This document shows positions 36,901 to 46,600 of a stretch of 64,000 nt of DNA, one piece after another. Source of the DNA: Flammeovirga aprica JL-4 (lineage in GTDB: Bacteria; Bacteroidota; Bacteroidia; Cytophagales; Flammeovirgaceae); assembly GCF_012844305.1 (NCBI RefSeq), contig NZ_JABANE010000004.1:1-64000 (forward strand), written 5' to 3'. Below the pieces are notes generated by a model, which worked only from the letters and a program-made list of their open reading frames with translations, made no database searches and had not been told where the DNA came from. A program made the position numbers and the translations under genes. Each line of letters starts with the position of its first letter. Positions within the stretch are counted from its first letter, which is position 1.

Positions 36901-38765
36901 CTTCTCCTGAAACAACAGTGACTGTTACCGTTCAAAAAGTGAAATTAAGAGGTAAAGAGATTATTGTAAATGGTGGTTTTGAAGAAGAGTTGACAGTAGG
37001 CTGGGCAGGTATTGAAAACTATACACGTTCAGATGTAGTGAGTGGTGACAGCAAAGGAACTAAAAGTATGCTGGTAGAAGAAGAGGTGAAAATTGATGCC
37101 CTTCAAACAAGCAGTGACAGCTATTTCGACCTTACAATTGGTAAAACATATACACTCAGCGGTAGAGTGAAAGCAGATAGAATGGGTGCTGATGTATTTA
37201 ACATTAGAATAATGCCAGTAGATGAGTGGGCTGATAGTTATAAAGTGTCAATTGGTAATACAAATATCAATTGGGGTGATTTTCAAATTGTAATTGGTGA
37301 GTGGATTTACTTCGAGAAAGAAATTTTGATTAATGAAGAATACACTGCAGAAGCGGTAAATAATGGTGATAAAGTTTCTTCAAGACTTTTCTTCCAAAGC
37401 CCTAAAGATATAGCAACAACAGTCTATTTTGATGACATTAGCTTAGTAGAAAGTGATATTGAATTTGCATTAAATGCAGGTGATGACGTTACAATTCAGT
37501 CTGGTGGAAGTGTAGAATTAACTGCATCTCAAAACTCATCAGAGGAATTTACTTACACTTGGTCTGCTCCTGAAGGAATCACGCTTTCAGCAACTGAAGG
37601 AATAACAACAACAGTAACAGCAACGGAGGAATTGACTGCGGTAAAAGAATATATCATCACTTTAACGGCTCAAAACAACGACTTCATTTCAACGGATGAG
37701 GTGAAAGTAACGGTAACGCCACAAATCAAAGTAAATGCTGGGGAAAATCAAGAAGTAAAAACAGGTACTACTGTAACTTTAGATGCTTCTGCTACGACTC
37801 CTGCTGACGTGACTTTAGAATGGACTGCCCCTGAAGGAATTACACTTTCGGATATAACATCAGCAATGCCAACATTCACTGCTCCTGCGGTAAGCGAGGA
37901 GACAACTTATACTTTCACTTTAAAAGCTTCTTATATGGACAATGAAGCAACTAGCGAAGTGAATGTAATGGTATACCCTCAGTTGGTAGCCAACGCAGGT
38001 ACAGCACTTTCATCTTTCGTCAACGAAATTGTGACATTAGATGGATCTGCAACTGTTCCAGCCAATGCAACACTAACATGGACTGCTCCTGAAGGCATCT
38101 CACTTTCGGATGTAAATGCTGTAAAACCTACTTTCACAGCCCCTGAAGTAAGTGAAGAAACGACGTATACTTTCACATTATCTGCAAATTACAAGGATAT
38201 GACTGAAACGGCTGAAGTAGCAGTAACCATCACTCCTAATACGCTTCCTGTAGCCAATGCTGGTGCGGATCAAGTGGTAGAAATTGGTGATATGGTAACA
38301 CTAGATGCCTCTGCTTCTACTCCTGAAACGGTAACATTTGAATGGATGGCTCCTGAAGGAATTACACTTTCTGATGTATCAGTAGCAAAACCAACTTTCA
38401 CAGCTCCAGAGGTAACGGTAGAAACGACCTTTACTTTTGTAGTCAAAGTTGCTCTAGGAGATGTTGTAGTGATTGATCAAGTAGACATCACTGTCAATGC
38501 TCCTGATGAGGAAGTACCAACATCAGTTGAGGATACTAAAATAGTGATCAACCTCTACCCTAACCCAACTGCTGATCAAGCAACAATTGAGTTAGTGGAA
38601 AGTGCAACAATCTCAATTTTAAACCTTAATGGAGCTAGTATCTTAACTAAAGAACTTAGAGCAGGGAAACACCTTTTGGATGTTTCTGATTATAAAACAG
38701 GTATATACATTATTCAGGTCAAAACTGCAAACGGACTTCAAAGTGTTAAACTGATCAAAGAATAA
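33918..38765 (+). CDS. Giant secreted beta-helix/PKD protein with two carbohydrate-binding-like domains and T9SS tail
   Basis: The 1615-residue protein has a signal peptide (1-27, NTHAQ) and a GLUG-like beta-helix start (GTGTAEDPFLIETNADL, FDGNFHTITNL; to about 310). Two carboxypeptidase-regulatory-like domains follow (about 311-475), then a PKD domain. Two copies of a carbohydrate-binding-like jelly roll occur (about 565-745, NGSFEEALTVGW; about 1008-1185, NGGFEEELTVGW), separated and followed by PKD-like repeats; I count eight in all. Many contain WTAPEGITLSD and PTFTAPEV. The end is a T9SS sorting tail (LYPNPTADQATIEL ... SVKLIKE). It is a paralogue of the protein at 8113-12549 with one extra binding domain. 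No catalytic residues were identified. A surface glycan-binding role is inferred. Confidence 0.85.
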   Translation: MKYFYSLHTLMCWSVLFLCFLGNTHAQTFTGTGTGTAEDPFLIETNADLIKLSASYDSWDLYYKLTADLDMDGETFHPIGYKRTAGDRAFTGTFDGNFHTITNLTVTLNPEQDAIGLGFIGFGNSATVEKLGLINPVIGVDKGVGRVAVFVGFAQNTTIADRCFVLGGKINANGGAGAMFGRFDGNSITNCITDITLVSNNWATGGIAGDLRYMYPNTALSQSINLSDMRALVPDSDVSAAENINFAGLYALKTSGNFNTNTNVNVLTSLQMTDQSNFPELDFSADGAWEMRENSYPVLKGFAPEAFASIKQYPGIPLIVTSDGATPVEGATITINDINYTTDAEGKVSGLLDDGTYSYSITADGFKVYNGEFEINDNTESSTITLITEGVTTYSATFTVKNDKNEVVEGAEFRLYIADGYDQTETTDSNGQVTFDQLVGATYQYSINKTLHLETASEVLVDQEINQEVTLVIDNKKPVAMVNTGRSIESGQVVYLNGSASYDANGDELSYKWTAPEGITLENENNAITTFTVPVVNVDTPLTFSLVVNDGVNDSDAASVTFMAKNKIIYGKNLLTNGSFEEALTVGWSGLDIYTVSEEVASDAKGTQSLKIESKGQFDNIQTHPDNFIELEVGKSYKFSGKFRVDQMNTSVYNLRLMPHDDWKDADNTKFSITRGDLSWGDIHPTINEWVSFEKTLVIDETFKAGVVKGDKVLGRMYIQSSGNTMDELLYLDDLSLEVADFPMDLTAGENQTVLPGTVVDLKAMHGSSNGFTYAWSAPEGITLTSTDQMSTSFTAPNEITEVTELDFTVTATTGNLSFQSTVKVTVLESIQASAGDDQTVDARAVVTLDASATSPSTAMITWTAPEGIELSSLTEKMPTFTAPDVTEVTTYTFTVTAKIGEREATDEVVITVEPDLTPVANAGENQMVFKGDLVTLDASLSESKTQNALTYNWTAPEGITLSDANAAMPTFTAPEVEETTTYTFKLTVTDGENTSPETTVTVTVQKVKLRGKEIIVNGGFEEELTVGWAGIENYTRSDVVSGDSKGTKSMLVEEEVKIDALQTSSDSYFDLTIGKTYTLSGRVKADRMGADVFNIRIMPVDEWADSYKVSIGNTNINWGDFQIVIGEWIYFEKEILINEEYTAEAVNNGDKVSSRLFFQSPKDIATTVYFDDISLVESDIEFALNAGDDVTIQSGGSVELTASQNSSEEFTYTWSAPEGITLSATEGITTTVTATEELTAVKEYIITLTAQNNDFISTDEVKVTVTPQIKVNAGENQEVKTGTTVTLDASATTPADVTLEWTAPEGITLSDITSAMPTFTAPAVSEETTYTFTLKASYMDNEATSEVNVMVYPQLVANAGTALSSFVNEIVTLDGSATVPANATLTWTAPEGISLSDVNAVKPTFTAPEVSEETTYTFTLSANYKDMTETAEVAVTITPNTLPVANAGADQVVEIGDMVTLDASASTPETVTFEWMAPEGITLSDVSVAKPTFTAPEVTVETTFTFVVKVALGDVVVIDQVDITVNAPDEEVPTSVEDTKIVINLYPNPTADQATIELVESATISILNLNGASILTKELRAGKHLLDVSDYKTGIYIIQVKTANGLQSVKLIKE

Positions 38766-38822
38766 TATTGTTAACGTGATTTCAAAGCAATTTGAATCAC
38801 AGCTTAGTTAGATTGAAATAAG

Positions 38823-38850
38823 CCGGAATTATCTTAATTCCGGTTTTTTT
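38823..38850 (+). terminator. Intrinsic terminator after the second PKD giant
   Basis: CCGGAATT (38823-38830) pairs with AATTCCGG (38836-38843) and is followed by seven or more T residues. Confidence 0.88.
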
Positions 38851-38874
38851 ATATCCTATTTTTTGGACAACTAT

Positions 38875-39124
38875 TAATCAATTTCATTGCAAAATTTTAA
38901 GGTTCTACTTTCAAGCTTCCTTCTTCTTCATTTTTTCCATTGATGAAAAAACGAAGCAAAAAAATCTAGGCTTTGAAGTCAAAAGCTAAATTTCACTCCA
39001 TTCGCCTAAATGATTTTAAACTCGCTAAAGCTCAAACAAGAAAATCATTTTTAACGGCTCATTTCATAAAATTCTTAACGCTTTTCCCTTCAAGGCCGGG
39101 GAAGTACTGCCAAACTAAAATCGG
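38875..39124. repeat. Miniature inverted-repeat element, copy B (truncated)
   Basis: About 250 bases match the body of copy A in the same orientation, from the TCAATTTC-GCAA region through CTACTTTCAAGCTTCC, CCTAAATGATTTTAAACTCG and AAGGCCGGGGAAG. Neither terminal inverted repeat is preserved, so this copy is a fossil. Confidence 0.7.
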
Positions 39125-39222
39125 TGGTGCAATAAATATAACTCTCTTGCTTCTGGCTCAAGCAACACATGGAAAACCTTATAATTTGTAGTACATTTAC
39201 ATCTAAATCAATTAAAAAAGCA

Positions 39223-39849
39223 ATGAAACACGAGTGGAGAAAAAAGGAAAAGGCCATTTACTTACCTAAAAAGAAACCTGAAATTATTGATGTCCCTGCC
39301 TTCAATTATATTGTATTAAGTGGAAAAGGAAATCCTAACGGTGAACTGTTTGCTGAGGGCATCGGTGCACTTTACAGTATGGCTTACGGTATTAAAATGA
39401 CGCTCAAAAAAAGTAATCAATTACCTCTGCGGTATGAAGATTGGAAAGTTTATCCTTTGGAAGGTGTATGGGATATTTCTGAAGAGGCTAAAGCAAATTA
39501 TACTGGGGAATTGAATAAGGATGAATTAGTCTATGACATCATGATCAGACAACCTGATTTTGTAAGTCAAGCTTTTTTTGATGAGATACTTGAACTCACA
39601 AAAAAGAAAAAACCACATGTCCTTTTGGATAAAGTTAGGTTTGAAAAAATAGCGGATGGAAAATGTATTCAGATGCTCCACACTGGAAGCTATGATAATG
39701 AACCGGAAAGTTTTGCTATGATGGAAGAGTTTGCGAAGGCATCTCATTTGATTAGAAAATATAAAGTACACAGAGAAATTTATCTTTCTGATTTCCGTAA
39801 AGTGCCGGAAGAGAAATTGAAGACCGTTTTGAGGTTTGAAGTGGAGTAA
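39223..39849 (+). CDS. GyrI-like small-molecule-binding domain protein
   Basis: The open frame starts at 39169, but that part overlaps repeat-derived sequence. ATG 39223 (MKHEWRKKEK) is a better start, giving 208 residues. The fold looks like a SHV2/GyrI-like domain: IIDVPAFNYIVLSGKGNPNG at the start, then YKVYPLEGVWD-like and QMLHTGSYDNEPESF segments. Such proteins bind small molecules or occur as the effector part of MerR/AraC regulators; here no DNA-binding domain is present. There is no signal peptide, so it is cytoplasmic. It has no obvious link to polysaccharide use and lies between two miniature-element copies. Confidence 0.75.
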   Translation: MKHEWRKKEKAIYLPKKKPEIIDVPAFNYIVLSGKGNPNGELFAEGIGALYSMAYGIKMTLKKSNQLPLRYEDWKVYPLEGVWDISEEAKANYTGELNKDELVYDIMIRQPDFVSQAFFDEILELTKKKKPHVLLDKVRFEKIADGKCIQMLHTGSYDNEPESFAMMEEFAKASHLIRKYKVHREIYLSDFRKVPEEKLKTVLRFEVE

Positions 39850-40335
39850 TATCTATCGTAATTTCACAATAAATTCGTTTGGTAATGCTCCCCTGCAACC
39901 TTGAATGTTTTATTATTTTTCATCAACACCCACCCCAATATCCCTCCAATCCCAACCATAAAAAATTTTCATCCCCTATTCCATGAATAATTTCTCCACC
40001 TTTTGACGGTTTGAGTGGTAGTTTCGGCTTATGAATTATTACTAAATATATTGTAAACTAAATCTTCGAATATTTATGGTGCTTAGAAATCGGGAGATTT
40101 CTGATGATCTGTAGGAGACGAATGACGCTTATTCTTAACGTTCGTATCAATAGACTTTCTAACCAATTCGTTTGGTAGTGCTTTCCCTTCAAAGCCATGA
40201 ATTTTTTGTTTCTTTTTGTTTCAAGACAAAAACGAAGAAGAAGGAAGCTTGAAATAAGAACTCCAAAAGCTTGTAGTAATGTCGATTGGAAGTTGAAGAA
40301 AATTTAGTTTACAAAGTACTAAACTATCTTGTTTT
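39850..40335. other. Intergenic region with inverted element copy C
   Basis: No gene is seen. A fragment near 39870-39910 (TTCGTTTGGTAATGCTC) resembles the interior of the miniature element, and copy C fills 40051-40314. Only 21 bases separate copy C from the GH86 start codon. Confidence 0.55.
40051..40314. repeat. Miniature inverted-repeat element, copy C (inverted)
   Basis: It is about 264 bases long with recognisable terminal repeats (TTGTAAACTAAATCTTCGAA at 40051-40070; AATTTAGTTTACAA at 40301-40314). It is in the opposite orientation to copies A, B and D and internally shortened. It ends just upstream of the long GH86 gene and may have replaced or supplied its promoter. Confidence 0.75.
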
Positions 40336-43281
40336 ATGAGTCGATTATTTACCAATTGGCACAAATACTTTTTGTCCTGTCTCTTCATCTGTATGTTGGG
40401 AAGTGTATTTGTAATGCCATCTTTTGGACAAACTACCGTTAAAATCAACCCTAAGGTACAACGCTTTATCGGTAACGTTTCTGAATTGGAACGTAACAAA
40501 TACTTCAACCTGCACTCTAGTGGAAATGATGCTGATGTGAGGCAATTCTTTTCTGATTATAATGTATTCCCAAGCAGAGGCTTTTGGGGACCTTATTCTT
40601 ACTCCAAAAGTAAAGGGAATCCTGTAGGGACTTACCCAAGTTCTAAATCGGGAAATGATAATGTAAGAAATGTGACACGGTTTGTAGGAACTGAACACCC
40701 TAAAAGTGTTTTCCTAGATGGTGTAGATCCTGAAAAAGCAGGAGACTGGGCTGTGGAGTATTATAAAAATTATGTGGATGAAAGTGGCCGACCTGAGTTC
40801 TTTGAACCGATGAATGAGCCATTTGTACATGCCGTCGATTTTTATGATGGACAATGGATTGACAGTGAGGAAGACCGTATCAAAAGGCAGATGGCACAGG
40901 TATTTGCTTCTGTAGGTAAAAAAATACATGCTGAACCTACTTTGGCAAAAATGAAAGTCATTGGTTATTCAGCCGCTTGGCCTTCCATGGAATTGAAAGA
41001 CTTTAGACATTGGGATGAAAATATGAAGTTGTTTATGGACATTGCCGGTGCGGATATGGATGCATTTGCTACTCACCTTTATGATGGAGTAAATGTAACG
41101 GGACAAAATAACCTAAGGTCAGGAAGTAATTCAGAGGCGATTCTAGATCTGATTGAAACGTATAGTTTTATCAAATGGGGAATTGTAAAACCACATGCTA
41201 TTACGGAGTATGGAGGGATCACGAAAGGGTTTGAAGATCATTTTACCGACCTTGAGAGTATTCAGGCCATCAGAAGTATAAATCATATGTTGTTCAATTT
41301 GCTGGACCGTGAAAATGTGATGGACATTTCTATTCCATTTATCACTGATAAATCACAATGGCATATGAACGCAGGCAACAATTACCAACCTTATGGTGCC
41401 GCTTTGTTTATCCCTACCAATATTGGTGAAGCCAATGTAGAAGGCTGGAGATTTTCTCCTAGAATCCATTTTTATGAATTATGGAAAAATATAGAAGGTA
41501 GAAGAATTAAAGTAGAAACTGACAATCCTGATGTACAAGTGCATGGATTCGTGAAAGGAAATACGCTTTTTATAGCATTCAATAATTTGGACAATAAAAC
41601 ACAAACTGTTCAACTAAATTTTGAAGAGACCGCTGGTGAATTAGTAAAATTGACGACAAAATCTTTAAAAATCTATGATGATATTGATCCTGTGATGTCT
41701 ATCAATGAAGCGACTTCTGCTCCTGCTTCATTAGAACTGATTGCGGGGGAAACAGTAGTTTTGGAATATGAATTTGAAGCTGAAATTAAGCAGACAAGTG
41801 CTTCTAAAGAGACAAAATACTATTCGACAACTTATCTACAGCCCATCAAAGGCAATACAACACTTTCTTTTGGATTTTCTAATGTGACGATTAATAAGGG
41901 AACAGCTACGCTTCTGATGGGAATTGGTCGTAAGCATGACCGCTCTAAACAACCAACCATCAAAGTGAATGGTACTGCTGTCAACGTTCCCGATAACTGG
42001 AAAGGACAGGATCAAGCACATAGGGATGACTTTTTCGGTGTGATTGAGATCCCTGTGGACCTGTCTTTATTAAAAGAAGAGAATACTGTAGAAGTGACCT
42101 TCCCTGATGATGGAGGACATGTCAGCTCATTGATTTTAGAAGTGAAAAATGACGATGCTACGGTAGACAAAGATGAAGCTATTCATATTGAAAGCCCTAA
42201 AACTGAAGTAATCCAAAGTCAGGAAGTGAAAGTAAAACTGTCTTATAATGCCAATGTCTCAAGAGATATTGTCGCAGAATTTTGGTCTTCTGAAGGATGG
42301 ATTGCCGAAACTAGAGCTACTGTTCAAGCAGGCGAAGGAGAAAAAGAATTAATGATATCATTGCCCAATTTACCCGAATTGGGCGGTGATTATATTATTA
42401 AATCAAGCATCAGGCCTGTGGGCAGTAATTGGCAAGAAAATATTGCAAGGCATCAAATAAACAATATCAGCGTTGTAGAAGCTTTAAGTACTACATCCAC
42501 TTTAAAAATCATAGTTTTAGATACTGAAAATCAACCTCTACAAAATGCATTAGTGGCATTAACCAACGAAAATCAAAATTTCAACACTTCACAATTGACT
42601 AACGAAAACGGAGTAGCATCATTTGATGTTACACCCAATGCAGACTATAACTACATTGTTACTAAAGAAAATTTTAATGAATCCACCGGTACTGTTACTG
42701 CAAATCAGAGCGAGGTGGAAAAGACAGTGGCACTTTCGGAAAACATTACGATTATTCCGTTGGTAGCCAATGCAGGAGAAGATCAAACAGTAGATGCAGG
42801 TGAATTGGTGGCTTTGGACGCATCTGCTTCTTCTCCTGAAGGTATTACATTTCAATGGACTACCATTTCTTCTATTCAACTTCAAAACAGCACTTCCGCA
42901 AATCCCACTTTTACAGCACCTGAAGTGGATGAGGAAACGACTTTCGTTTTTGAAGTAAACATCAGCAAGGAAGATCAGACAGATGCTGATCAGGTAAATA
43001 TCACCGTTGTACCTCGTAAAGATAATGAGATCCCTACGGCTATTGGCACTGATCAAAATAGCGTCAAAATTTACCCCAATCCTGTGCATAATGTATTGAA
43101 TATTGATGTAGCATTTAATGCTGTATTGTTCATGTATGATGTATTGGGAAATAAAATATTGGAACAAAACCTTCTCAAAGGTAAAAATAATTTAAATCTG
43201 TCGTACGAAAAAAGAGGTGTTTATATTATTTATATCCACTCTGATCAAGAGCATCAAAGTTTTAAGTTAATCAAAGAGTAA
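40336..43281 (+). CDS. GH86 endo-beta-galactanase (agarase/porphyranase), long T9SS-exported form
   Basis: The 981-residue enzyme has a signal peptide to about residue 31 (VMPSFGQ). The GH86 barrel begins RFIGNVSELERNKY and contains the acid/base in EPMNEPF (E161) and nucleophile in AITEYGG (E291). A beta-sandwich (about 490-605) corresponds to the C-terminal domain of the short GH86. It is followed by an unassigned beta-domain (about 615-700), a carboxypeptidase-regulatory-like domain (about 720-805), one PKD-like repeat (VANAGEDQTVDAGELV, about 808-895) and a T9SS sorting tail (IYPNPVHNVLNIDV ... SFKLIKE). It is probably the extracellular enzyme that first cuts the polymer. Its C-terminal modules are of the same type as those in the two PKD giants. 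Confidence 0.9.
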   Translation: MSRLFTNWHKYFLSCLFICMLGSVFVMPSFGQTTVKINPKVQRFIGNVSELERNKYFNLHSSGNDADVRQFFSDYNVFPSRGFWGPYSYSKSKGNPVGTYPSSKSGNDNVRNVTRFVGTEHPKSVFLDGVDPEKAGDWAVEYYKNYVDESGRPEFFEPMNEPFVHAVDFYDGQWIDSEEDRIKRQMAQVFASVGKKIHAEPTLAKMKVIGYSAAWPSMELKDFRHWDENMKLFMDIAGADMDAFATHLYDGVNVTGQNNLRSGSNSEAILDLIETYSFIKWGIVKPHAITEYGGITKGFEDHFTDLESIQAIRSINHMLFNLLDRENVMDISIPFITDKSQWHMNAGNNYQPYGAALFIPTNIGEANVEGWRFSPRIHFYELWKNIEGRRIKVETDNPDVQVHGFVKGNTLFIAFNNLDNKTQTVQLNFEETAGELVKLTTKSLKIYDDIDPVMSINEATSAPASLELIAGETVVLEYEFEAEIKQTSASKETKYYSTTYLQPIKGNTTLSFGFSNVTINKGTATLLMGIGRKHDRSKQPTIKVNGTAVNVPDNWKGQDQAHRDDFFGVIEIPVDLSLLKEENTVEVTFPDDGGHVSSLILEVKNDDATVDKDEAIHIESPKTEVIQSQEVKVKLSYNANVSRDIVAEFWSSEGWIAETRATVQAGEGEKELMISLPNLPELGGDYIIKSSIRPVGSNWQENIARHQINNISVVEALSTTSTLKIIVLDTENQPLQNALVALTNENQNFNTSQLTNENGVASFDVTPNADYNYIVTKENFNESTGTVTANQSEVEKTVALSENITIIPLVANAGEDQTVDAGELVALDASASSPEGITFQWTTISSIQLQNSTSANPTFTAPEVDEETTFVFEVNISKEDQTDADQVNITVVPRKDNEIPTAIGTDQNSVKIYPNPVHNVLNIDVAFNAVLFMYDVLGNKILEQNLLKGKNNLNLSYEKRGVYIIYIHSDQEHQSFKLIKE

Positions 43282-43636
43282 TAAGATCTATTTCTAATAA
43301 AAATAGTTTAATATAATAAGTAGTTGTAAAAGCTAGGGTTCTTTAACTCTAGCTTTTTGTGTTTTAATGAACATAATAGAAAGTATACTGTTCATTGTTA
43401 TGGCTCAAAAATCATTTTTAATTCTTCATTAAAAATTCTGTTTACTACTACCTTAGGACTTATCTGTGAATAAAATGTATTATTTCCCAAAGAGTAATAA
43501 CACATAATACATTTATGGAATAATATTCGCTGATAGAATACATGCTTTTGGGTACTAAACTATTCATCAATAGCAACAACTATTACAGTATAATAACTGA
43601 CTAAAAAACTAATTAAAAATAAACTAACTGAATAAT
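43282..43636. other. Intergenic region before the LysM giant
   Basis: The terminator at 43328-43357 is followed by AT-rich sequence with no gene. TATAAT-like sequence near 43590 may be part of the promoter for the LysM protein, but no clear TAnnTTTG box is visible. Confidence 0.45.
43328..43357 (+). terminator. Intrinsic terminator after the long GH86
   Basis: AAAGCTAG (from 43328) pairs with CTAGCTTT across a short loop and runs into T residues. It separates the GH86 from the LysM-giant locus. Confidence 0.75.
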
Positions 43637-46600
43637 ATGTCGGGATATAAATTAGAAAGGGAAGATAAAAACAAAACGCAAGCATATGGCAGAAGTTATG
43701 GAGGGTACTACAATAATTCACACAAAGCTCCAGCCTATGTACCTCACCAAGGGTTGTATATTAAGACATTCAACCTTACAGATCCATTGAAACAAACTAC
43801 GGATGTATATTATAAAACAAGCGATAGAGAATTCTACTTTGGTTTGTATGAACTCTCTAAAGAAGTAGGGATTGAAGAACAAACCATAAAGGAATTAAAC
43901 GTAGAGAAACATTGGTCCAGAGACTATATGCCGAAGTTGCAAAAAGGTTCTGAAGTTTATTTAGGTAAAATCACAGATGGAAATCTTGATACAATGTTAG
44001 AAGAAACTTTTAATACTTCTAATTTTATGAGATTTCCAGAGCAAGAAGAAGCCTATCTTTTCAATTACTTCTACGGTGCAAATAAAGAATCAAATAGTAT
44101 ACAATTTGAACGAAATTATCCCCAAAATGTGCCAGAAAAGAATTTACCAAAAAGTGAAATAAAAACAGAAGCGGATTGGAAAGAATTTAAGGGTAAAGCC
44201 TATCGAAATAAAGAACAGATGGCTAAACTTATAGCTGATCATATTTTTTCAACAGTCGGTTTACTAAAATTCGCATTAGATGATGCTGGTTTTGGCAAAG
44301 ATGATTTAGCGGGACTAATTATACAGAATTTATCTGTGACTGACTTACCTTTTCTAACTATTGAAGATAGAGAATTATTAGGTGACGCTTTGGATTACTG
44401 GTACGTTCCTGATAGTGATGAAGGACATATCAAAAACATAGAGGCGATCAAGGGGATAGATAAACAAAAAGAGCTTGAAGAATACGGCCTTACTCATTTA
44501 CGAATGATTGAAATAGTAAACGAATTATACTATTACTTGAATTCGAAAGAGGTTGTCGTTAAGGTGGAAGAAAATGTGTTTAGATTGTTGAATGAAGTGA
44601 CTGTCTCTCAATATGCAACACAGTATCTTGAGCTATTGTATTTTAAAGCCTATAAAAGGAAATTATGGTCTGACTTATTAGGGGAAAAACATGCAAACGT
44701 TGATACAAGGCACTTAATACTTCTATTAGATACTGAACAACTTACTTTAGTCCAGGAGGTTTCTATTGATTCTTATCAATATCCTAGTGGTGAATTAATA
44801 GTTGAGAAATTCCCCCAAGGATATATAGAAAATAAATATATCGTGGAAAATGGTGATAGTATTTATGCGATCGCCAATAGATTTAGTGTCTCCATCCAAG
44901 ATATAGCATATAAAAATGGATATACATATGAGAATCAGAAATTAACTGATAATCAAACCAAAAAAGAAGTCATTTTATATGAAAAAGATGAGGTAATCTT
45001 ACCCAAAAATTTGAAAGTGAAAGAGGCAGATCGTTTTACGGTTATCGATCATCAAACGGAAGGTAAGGCAAAGGTCTCTCATTTGGAAAAGAAAGGAACT
45101 AGTGACTTTTATACGCTAAAGGATTATACTATTGTAGTAAACAAAATCAATAAATTAATCACTAGTGGAGCAATGACTAACCATAGGTTAATCTGTTCAA
45201 TGATCGCTAATTTTAATAATGAAGCTGTAGCACTTGAGATTCTTAATACAGTTTATTTTAGCAAATTTAAAGCTCATTTAAATATGCATTGGATAAATAA
45301 TGTGATGAGAGAATTTCAAAGGTCATTGAACCCCGAGACAATTCGTGCATACAGTATGAGAAGACAACAAACAGGGATTGATCCTTATGACGAATTAAGG
45401 AAACGTCATGCAAGTGATATTGCAGAAGTCTTTGGAGAACAAAACTATAGCCTTGAATATGCTTTGGCTTATGAGAAGATGCGCTTTATTGCATCTATAG
45501 ATATGCGAGGTAAAGATAAGTTATGGGAAGGTCTTAGCTATAAACAAATTGCAGATACGGTGAGAGGAGAATTACAAAAAGCTCCTGATGACGCTAATGT
45601 TCCCATTGATGTTCATAATATAGTAGTCTTTCTGAATGGCTTGAAAAGGGATGGAAATCACATCGAAGAGTTTTATGAACTGTATCCAAAAGAGCAATTA
45701 TTAAAAGATGTTGAGTATGCTAGACAAAAATTTCGAACCCGAGAAAATATAGTGGTAGCTTATACATCTTACGGTCCAGTTTACAGTGAAGTTGACATCA
45801 ATTACCTTTCGAATCATGATGCTAATGATATTTTATTCCTATTAAATGAAAAAATTGAAAATCGTTATTTGACCAATTCAGAAGATGTATCAAAGCTCTA
45901 TCAGACTTACAATCATCAAGTAAACAGTGATTTATCTGACAGGAAATTTATTTATGATGAAGGCACTATTATAGAGTTCAGGAAACAAAAAATGGATGAA
46001 CCTGAACATTATTATATTGTTAGAAATGGAGATACCCCCAATAAAATTTGTGAAACTTTGGGAATATCCTCAAATGAGTTGATTAAACTTAACGATTGGA
46101 AAAGTATTTCTAAAGATGGTCAAATTACAGAAAAAGAAGGTGCTCAACCAAAATTTCTACAACCAGGAAATGCCATAAAAATTACGGCTAATGCTTTTGA
46201 TATTCAGAGACGTGTCCATGATTCTTTATATATAGTAGGCAATACGGTCATTAAAAAGTACAAAGATGCGGGTATTATTGATGCAGGAACTTACAGAGTA
46301 AATGAAGATAATTACCACCCTGAATTTATTCATGACCTTCTTAATATGATTCTTGGGCAGAAAGGGGGAAGTTCACTAAGTTTTACATTAGAAATTTTTG
46401 TAAAAGGAGATATCATATTAGTAATTACGTTAGAATTAGGCACCGAATACAATGCTTCTTTATCGTTGGATGATGACACTTCTATCACAAGTAAAACCTC
46501 TTTTGCTGTAAAAGGAGAAGCAGGAGTAGCCGGGCTTGGTAATGTAAAACTAGCAGTACAACTTTCCTCTTCCGCAATAAGATATAATAATATAGATCAT

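Larger units (their letters stand above)
38766..39222. other. Intergenic region with terminator and element copy B
   Basis: The terminator at 38823-38850 is followed by miniature-element copy B (about 38875-39124). A short open frame inside the element (38973-39191) is not a gene. The remainder leads into the GyrI-like gene. Confidence 0.55.

Noticed and set aside
38973..39191. Short open frame before the GyrI-like gene
   Set aside because: It falls inside miniature-element copy B, and similar frames in other copies are not conserved as protein.
42619..43167. 182-codon open frame on the minus strand
   Set aside because: It is opposite the C-terminal modules of the long GH86 and has no recognisable domain.
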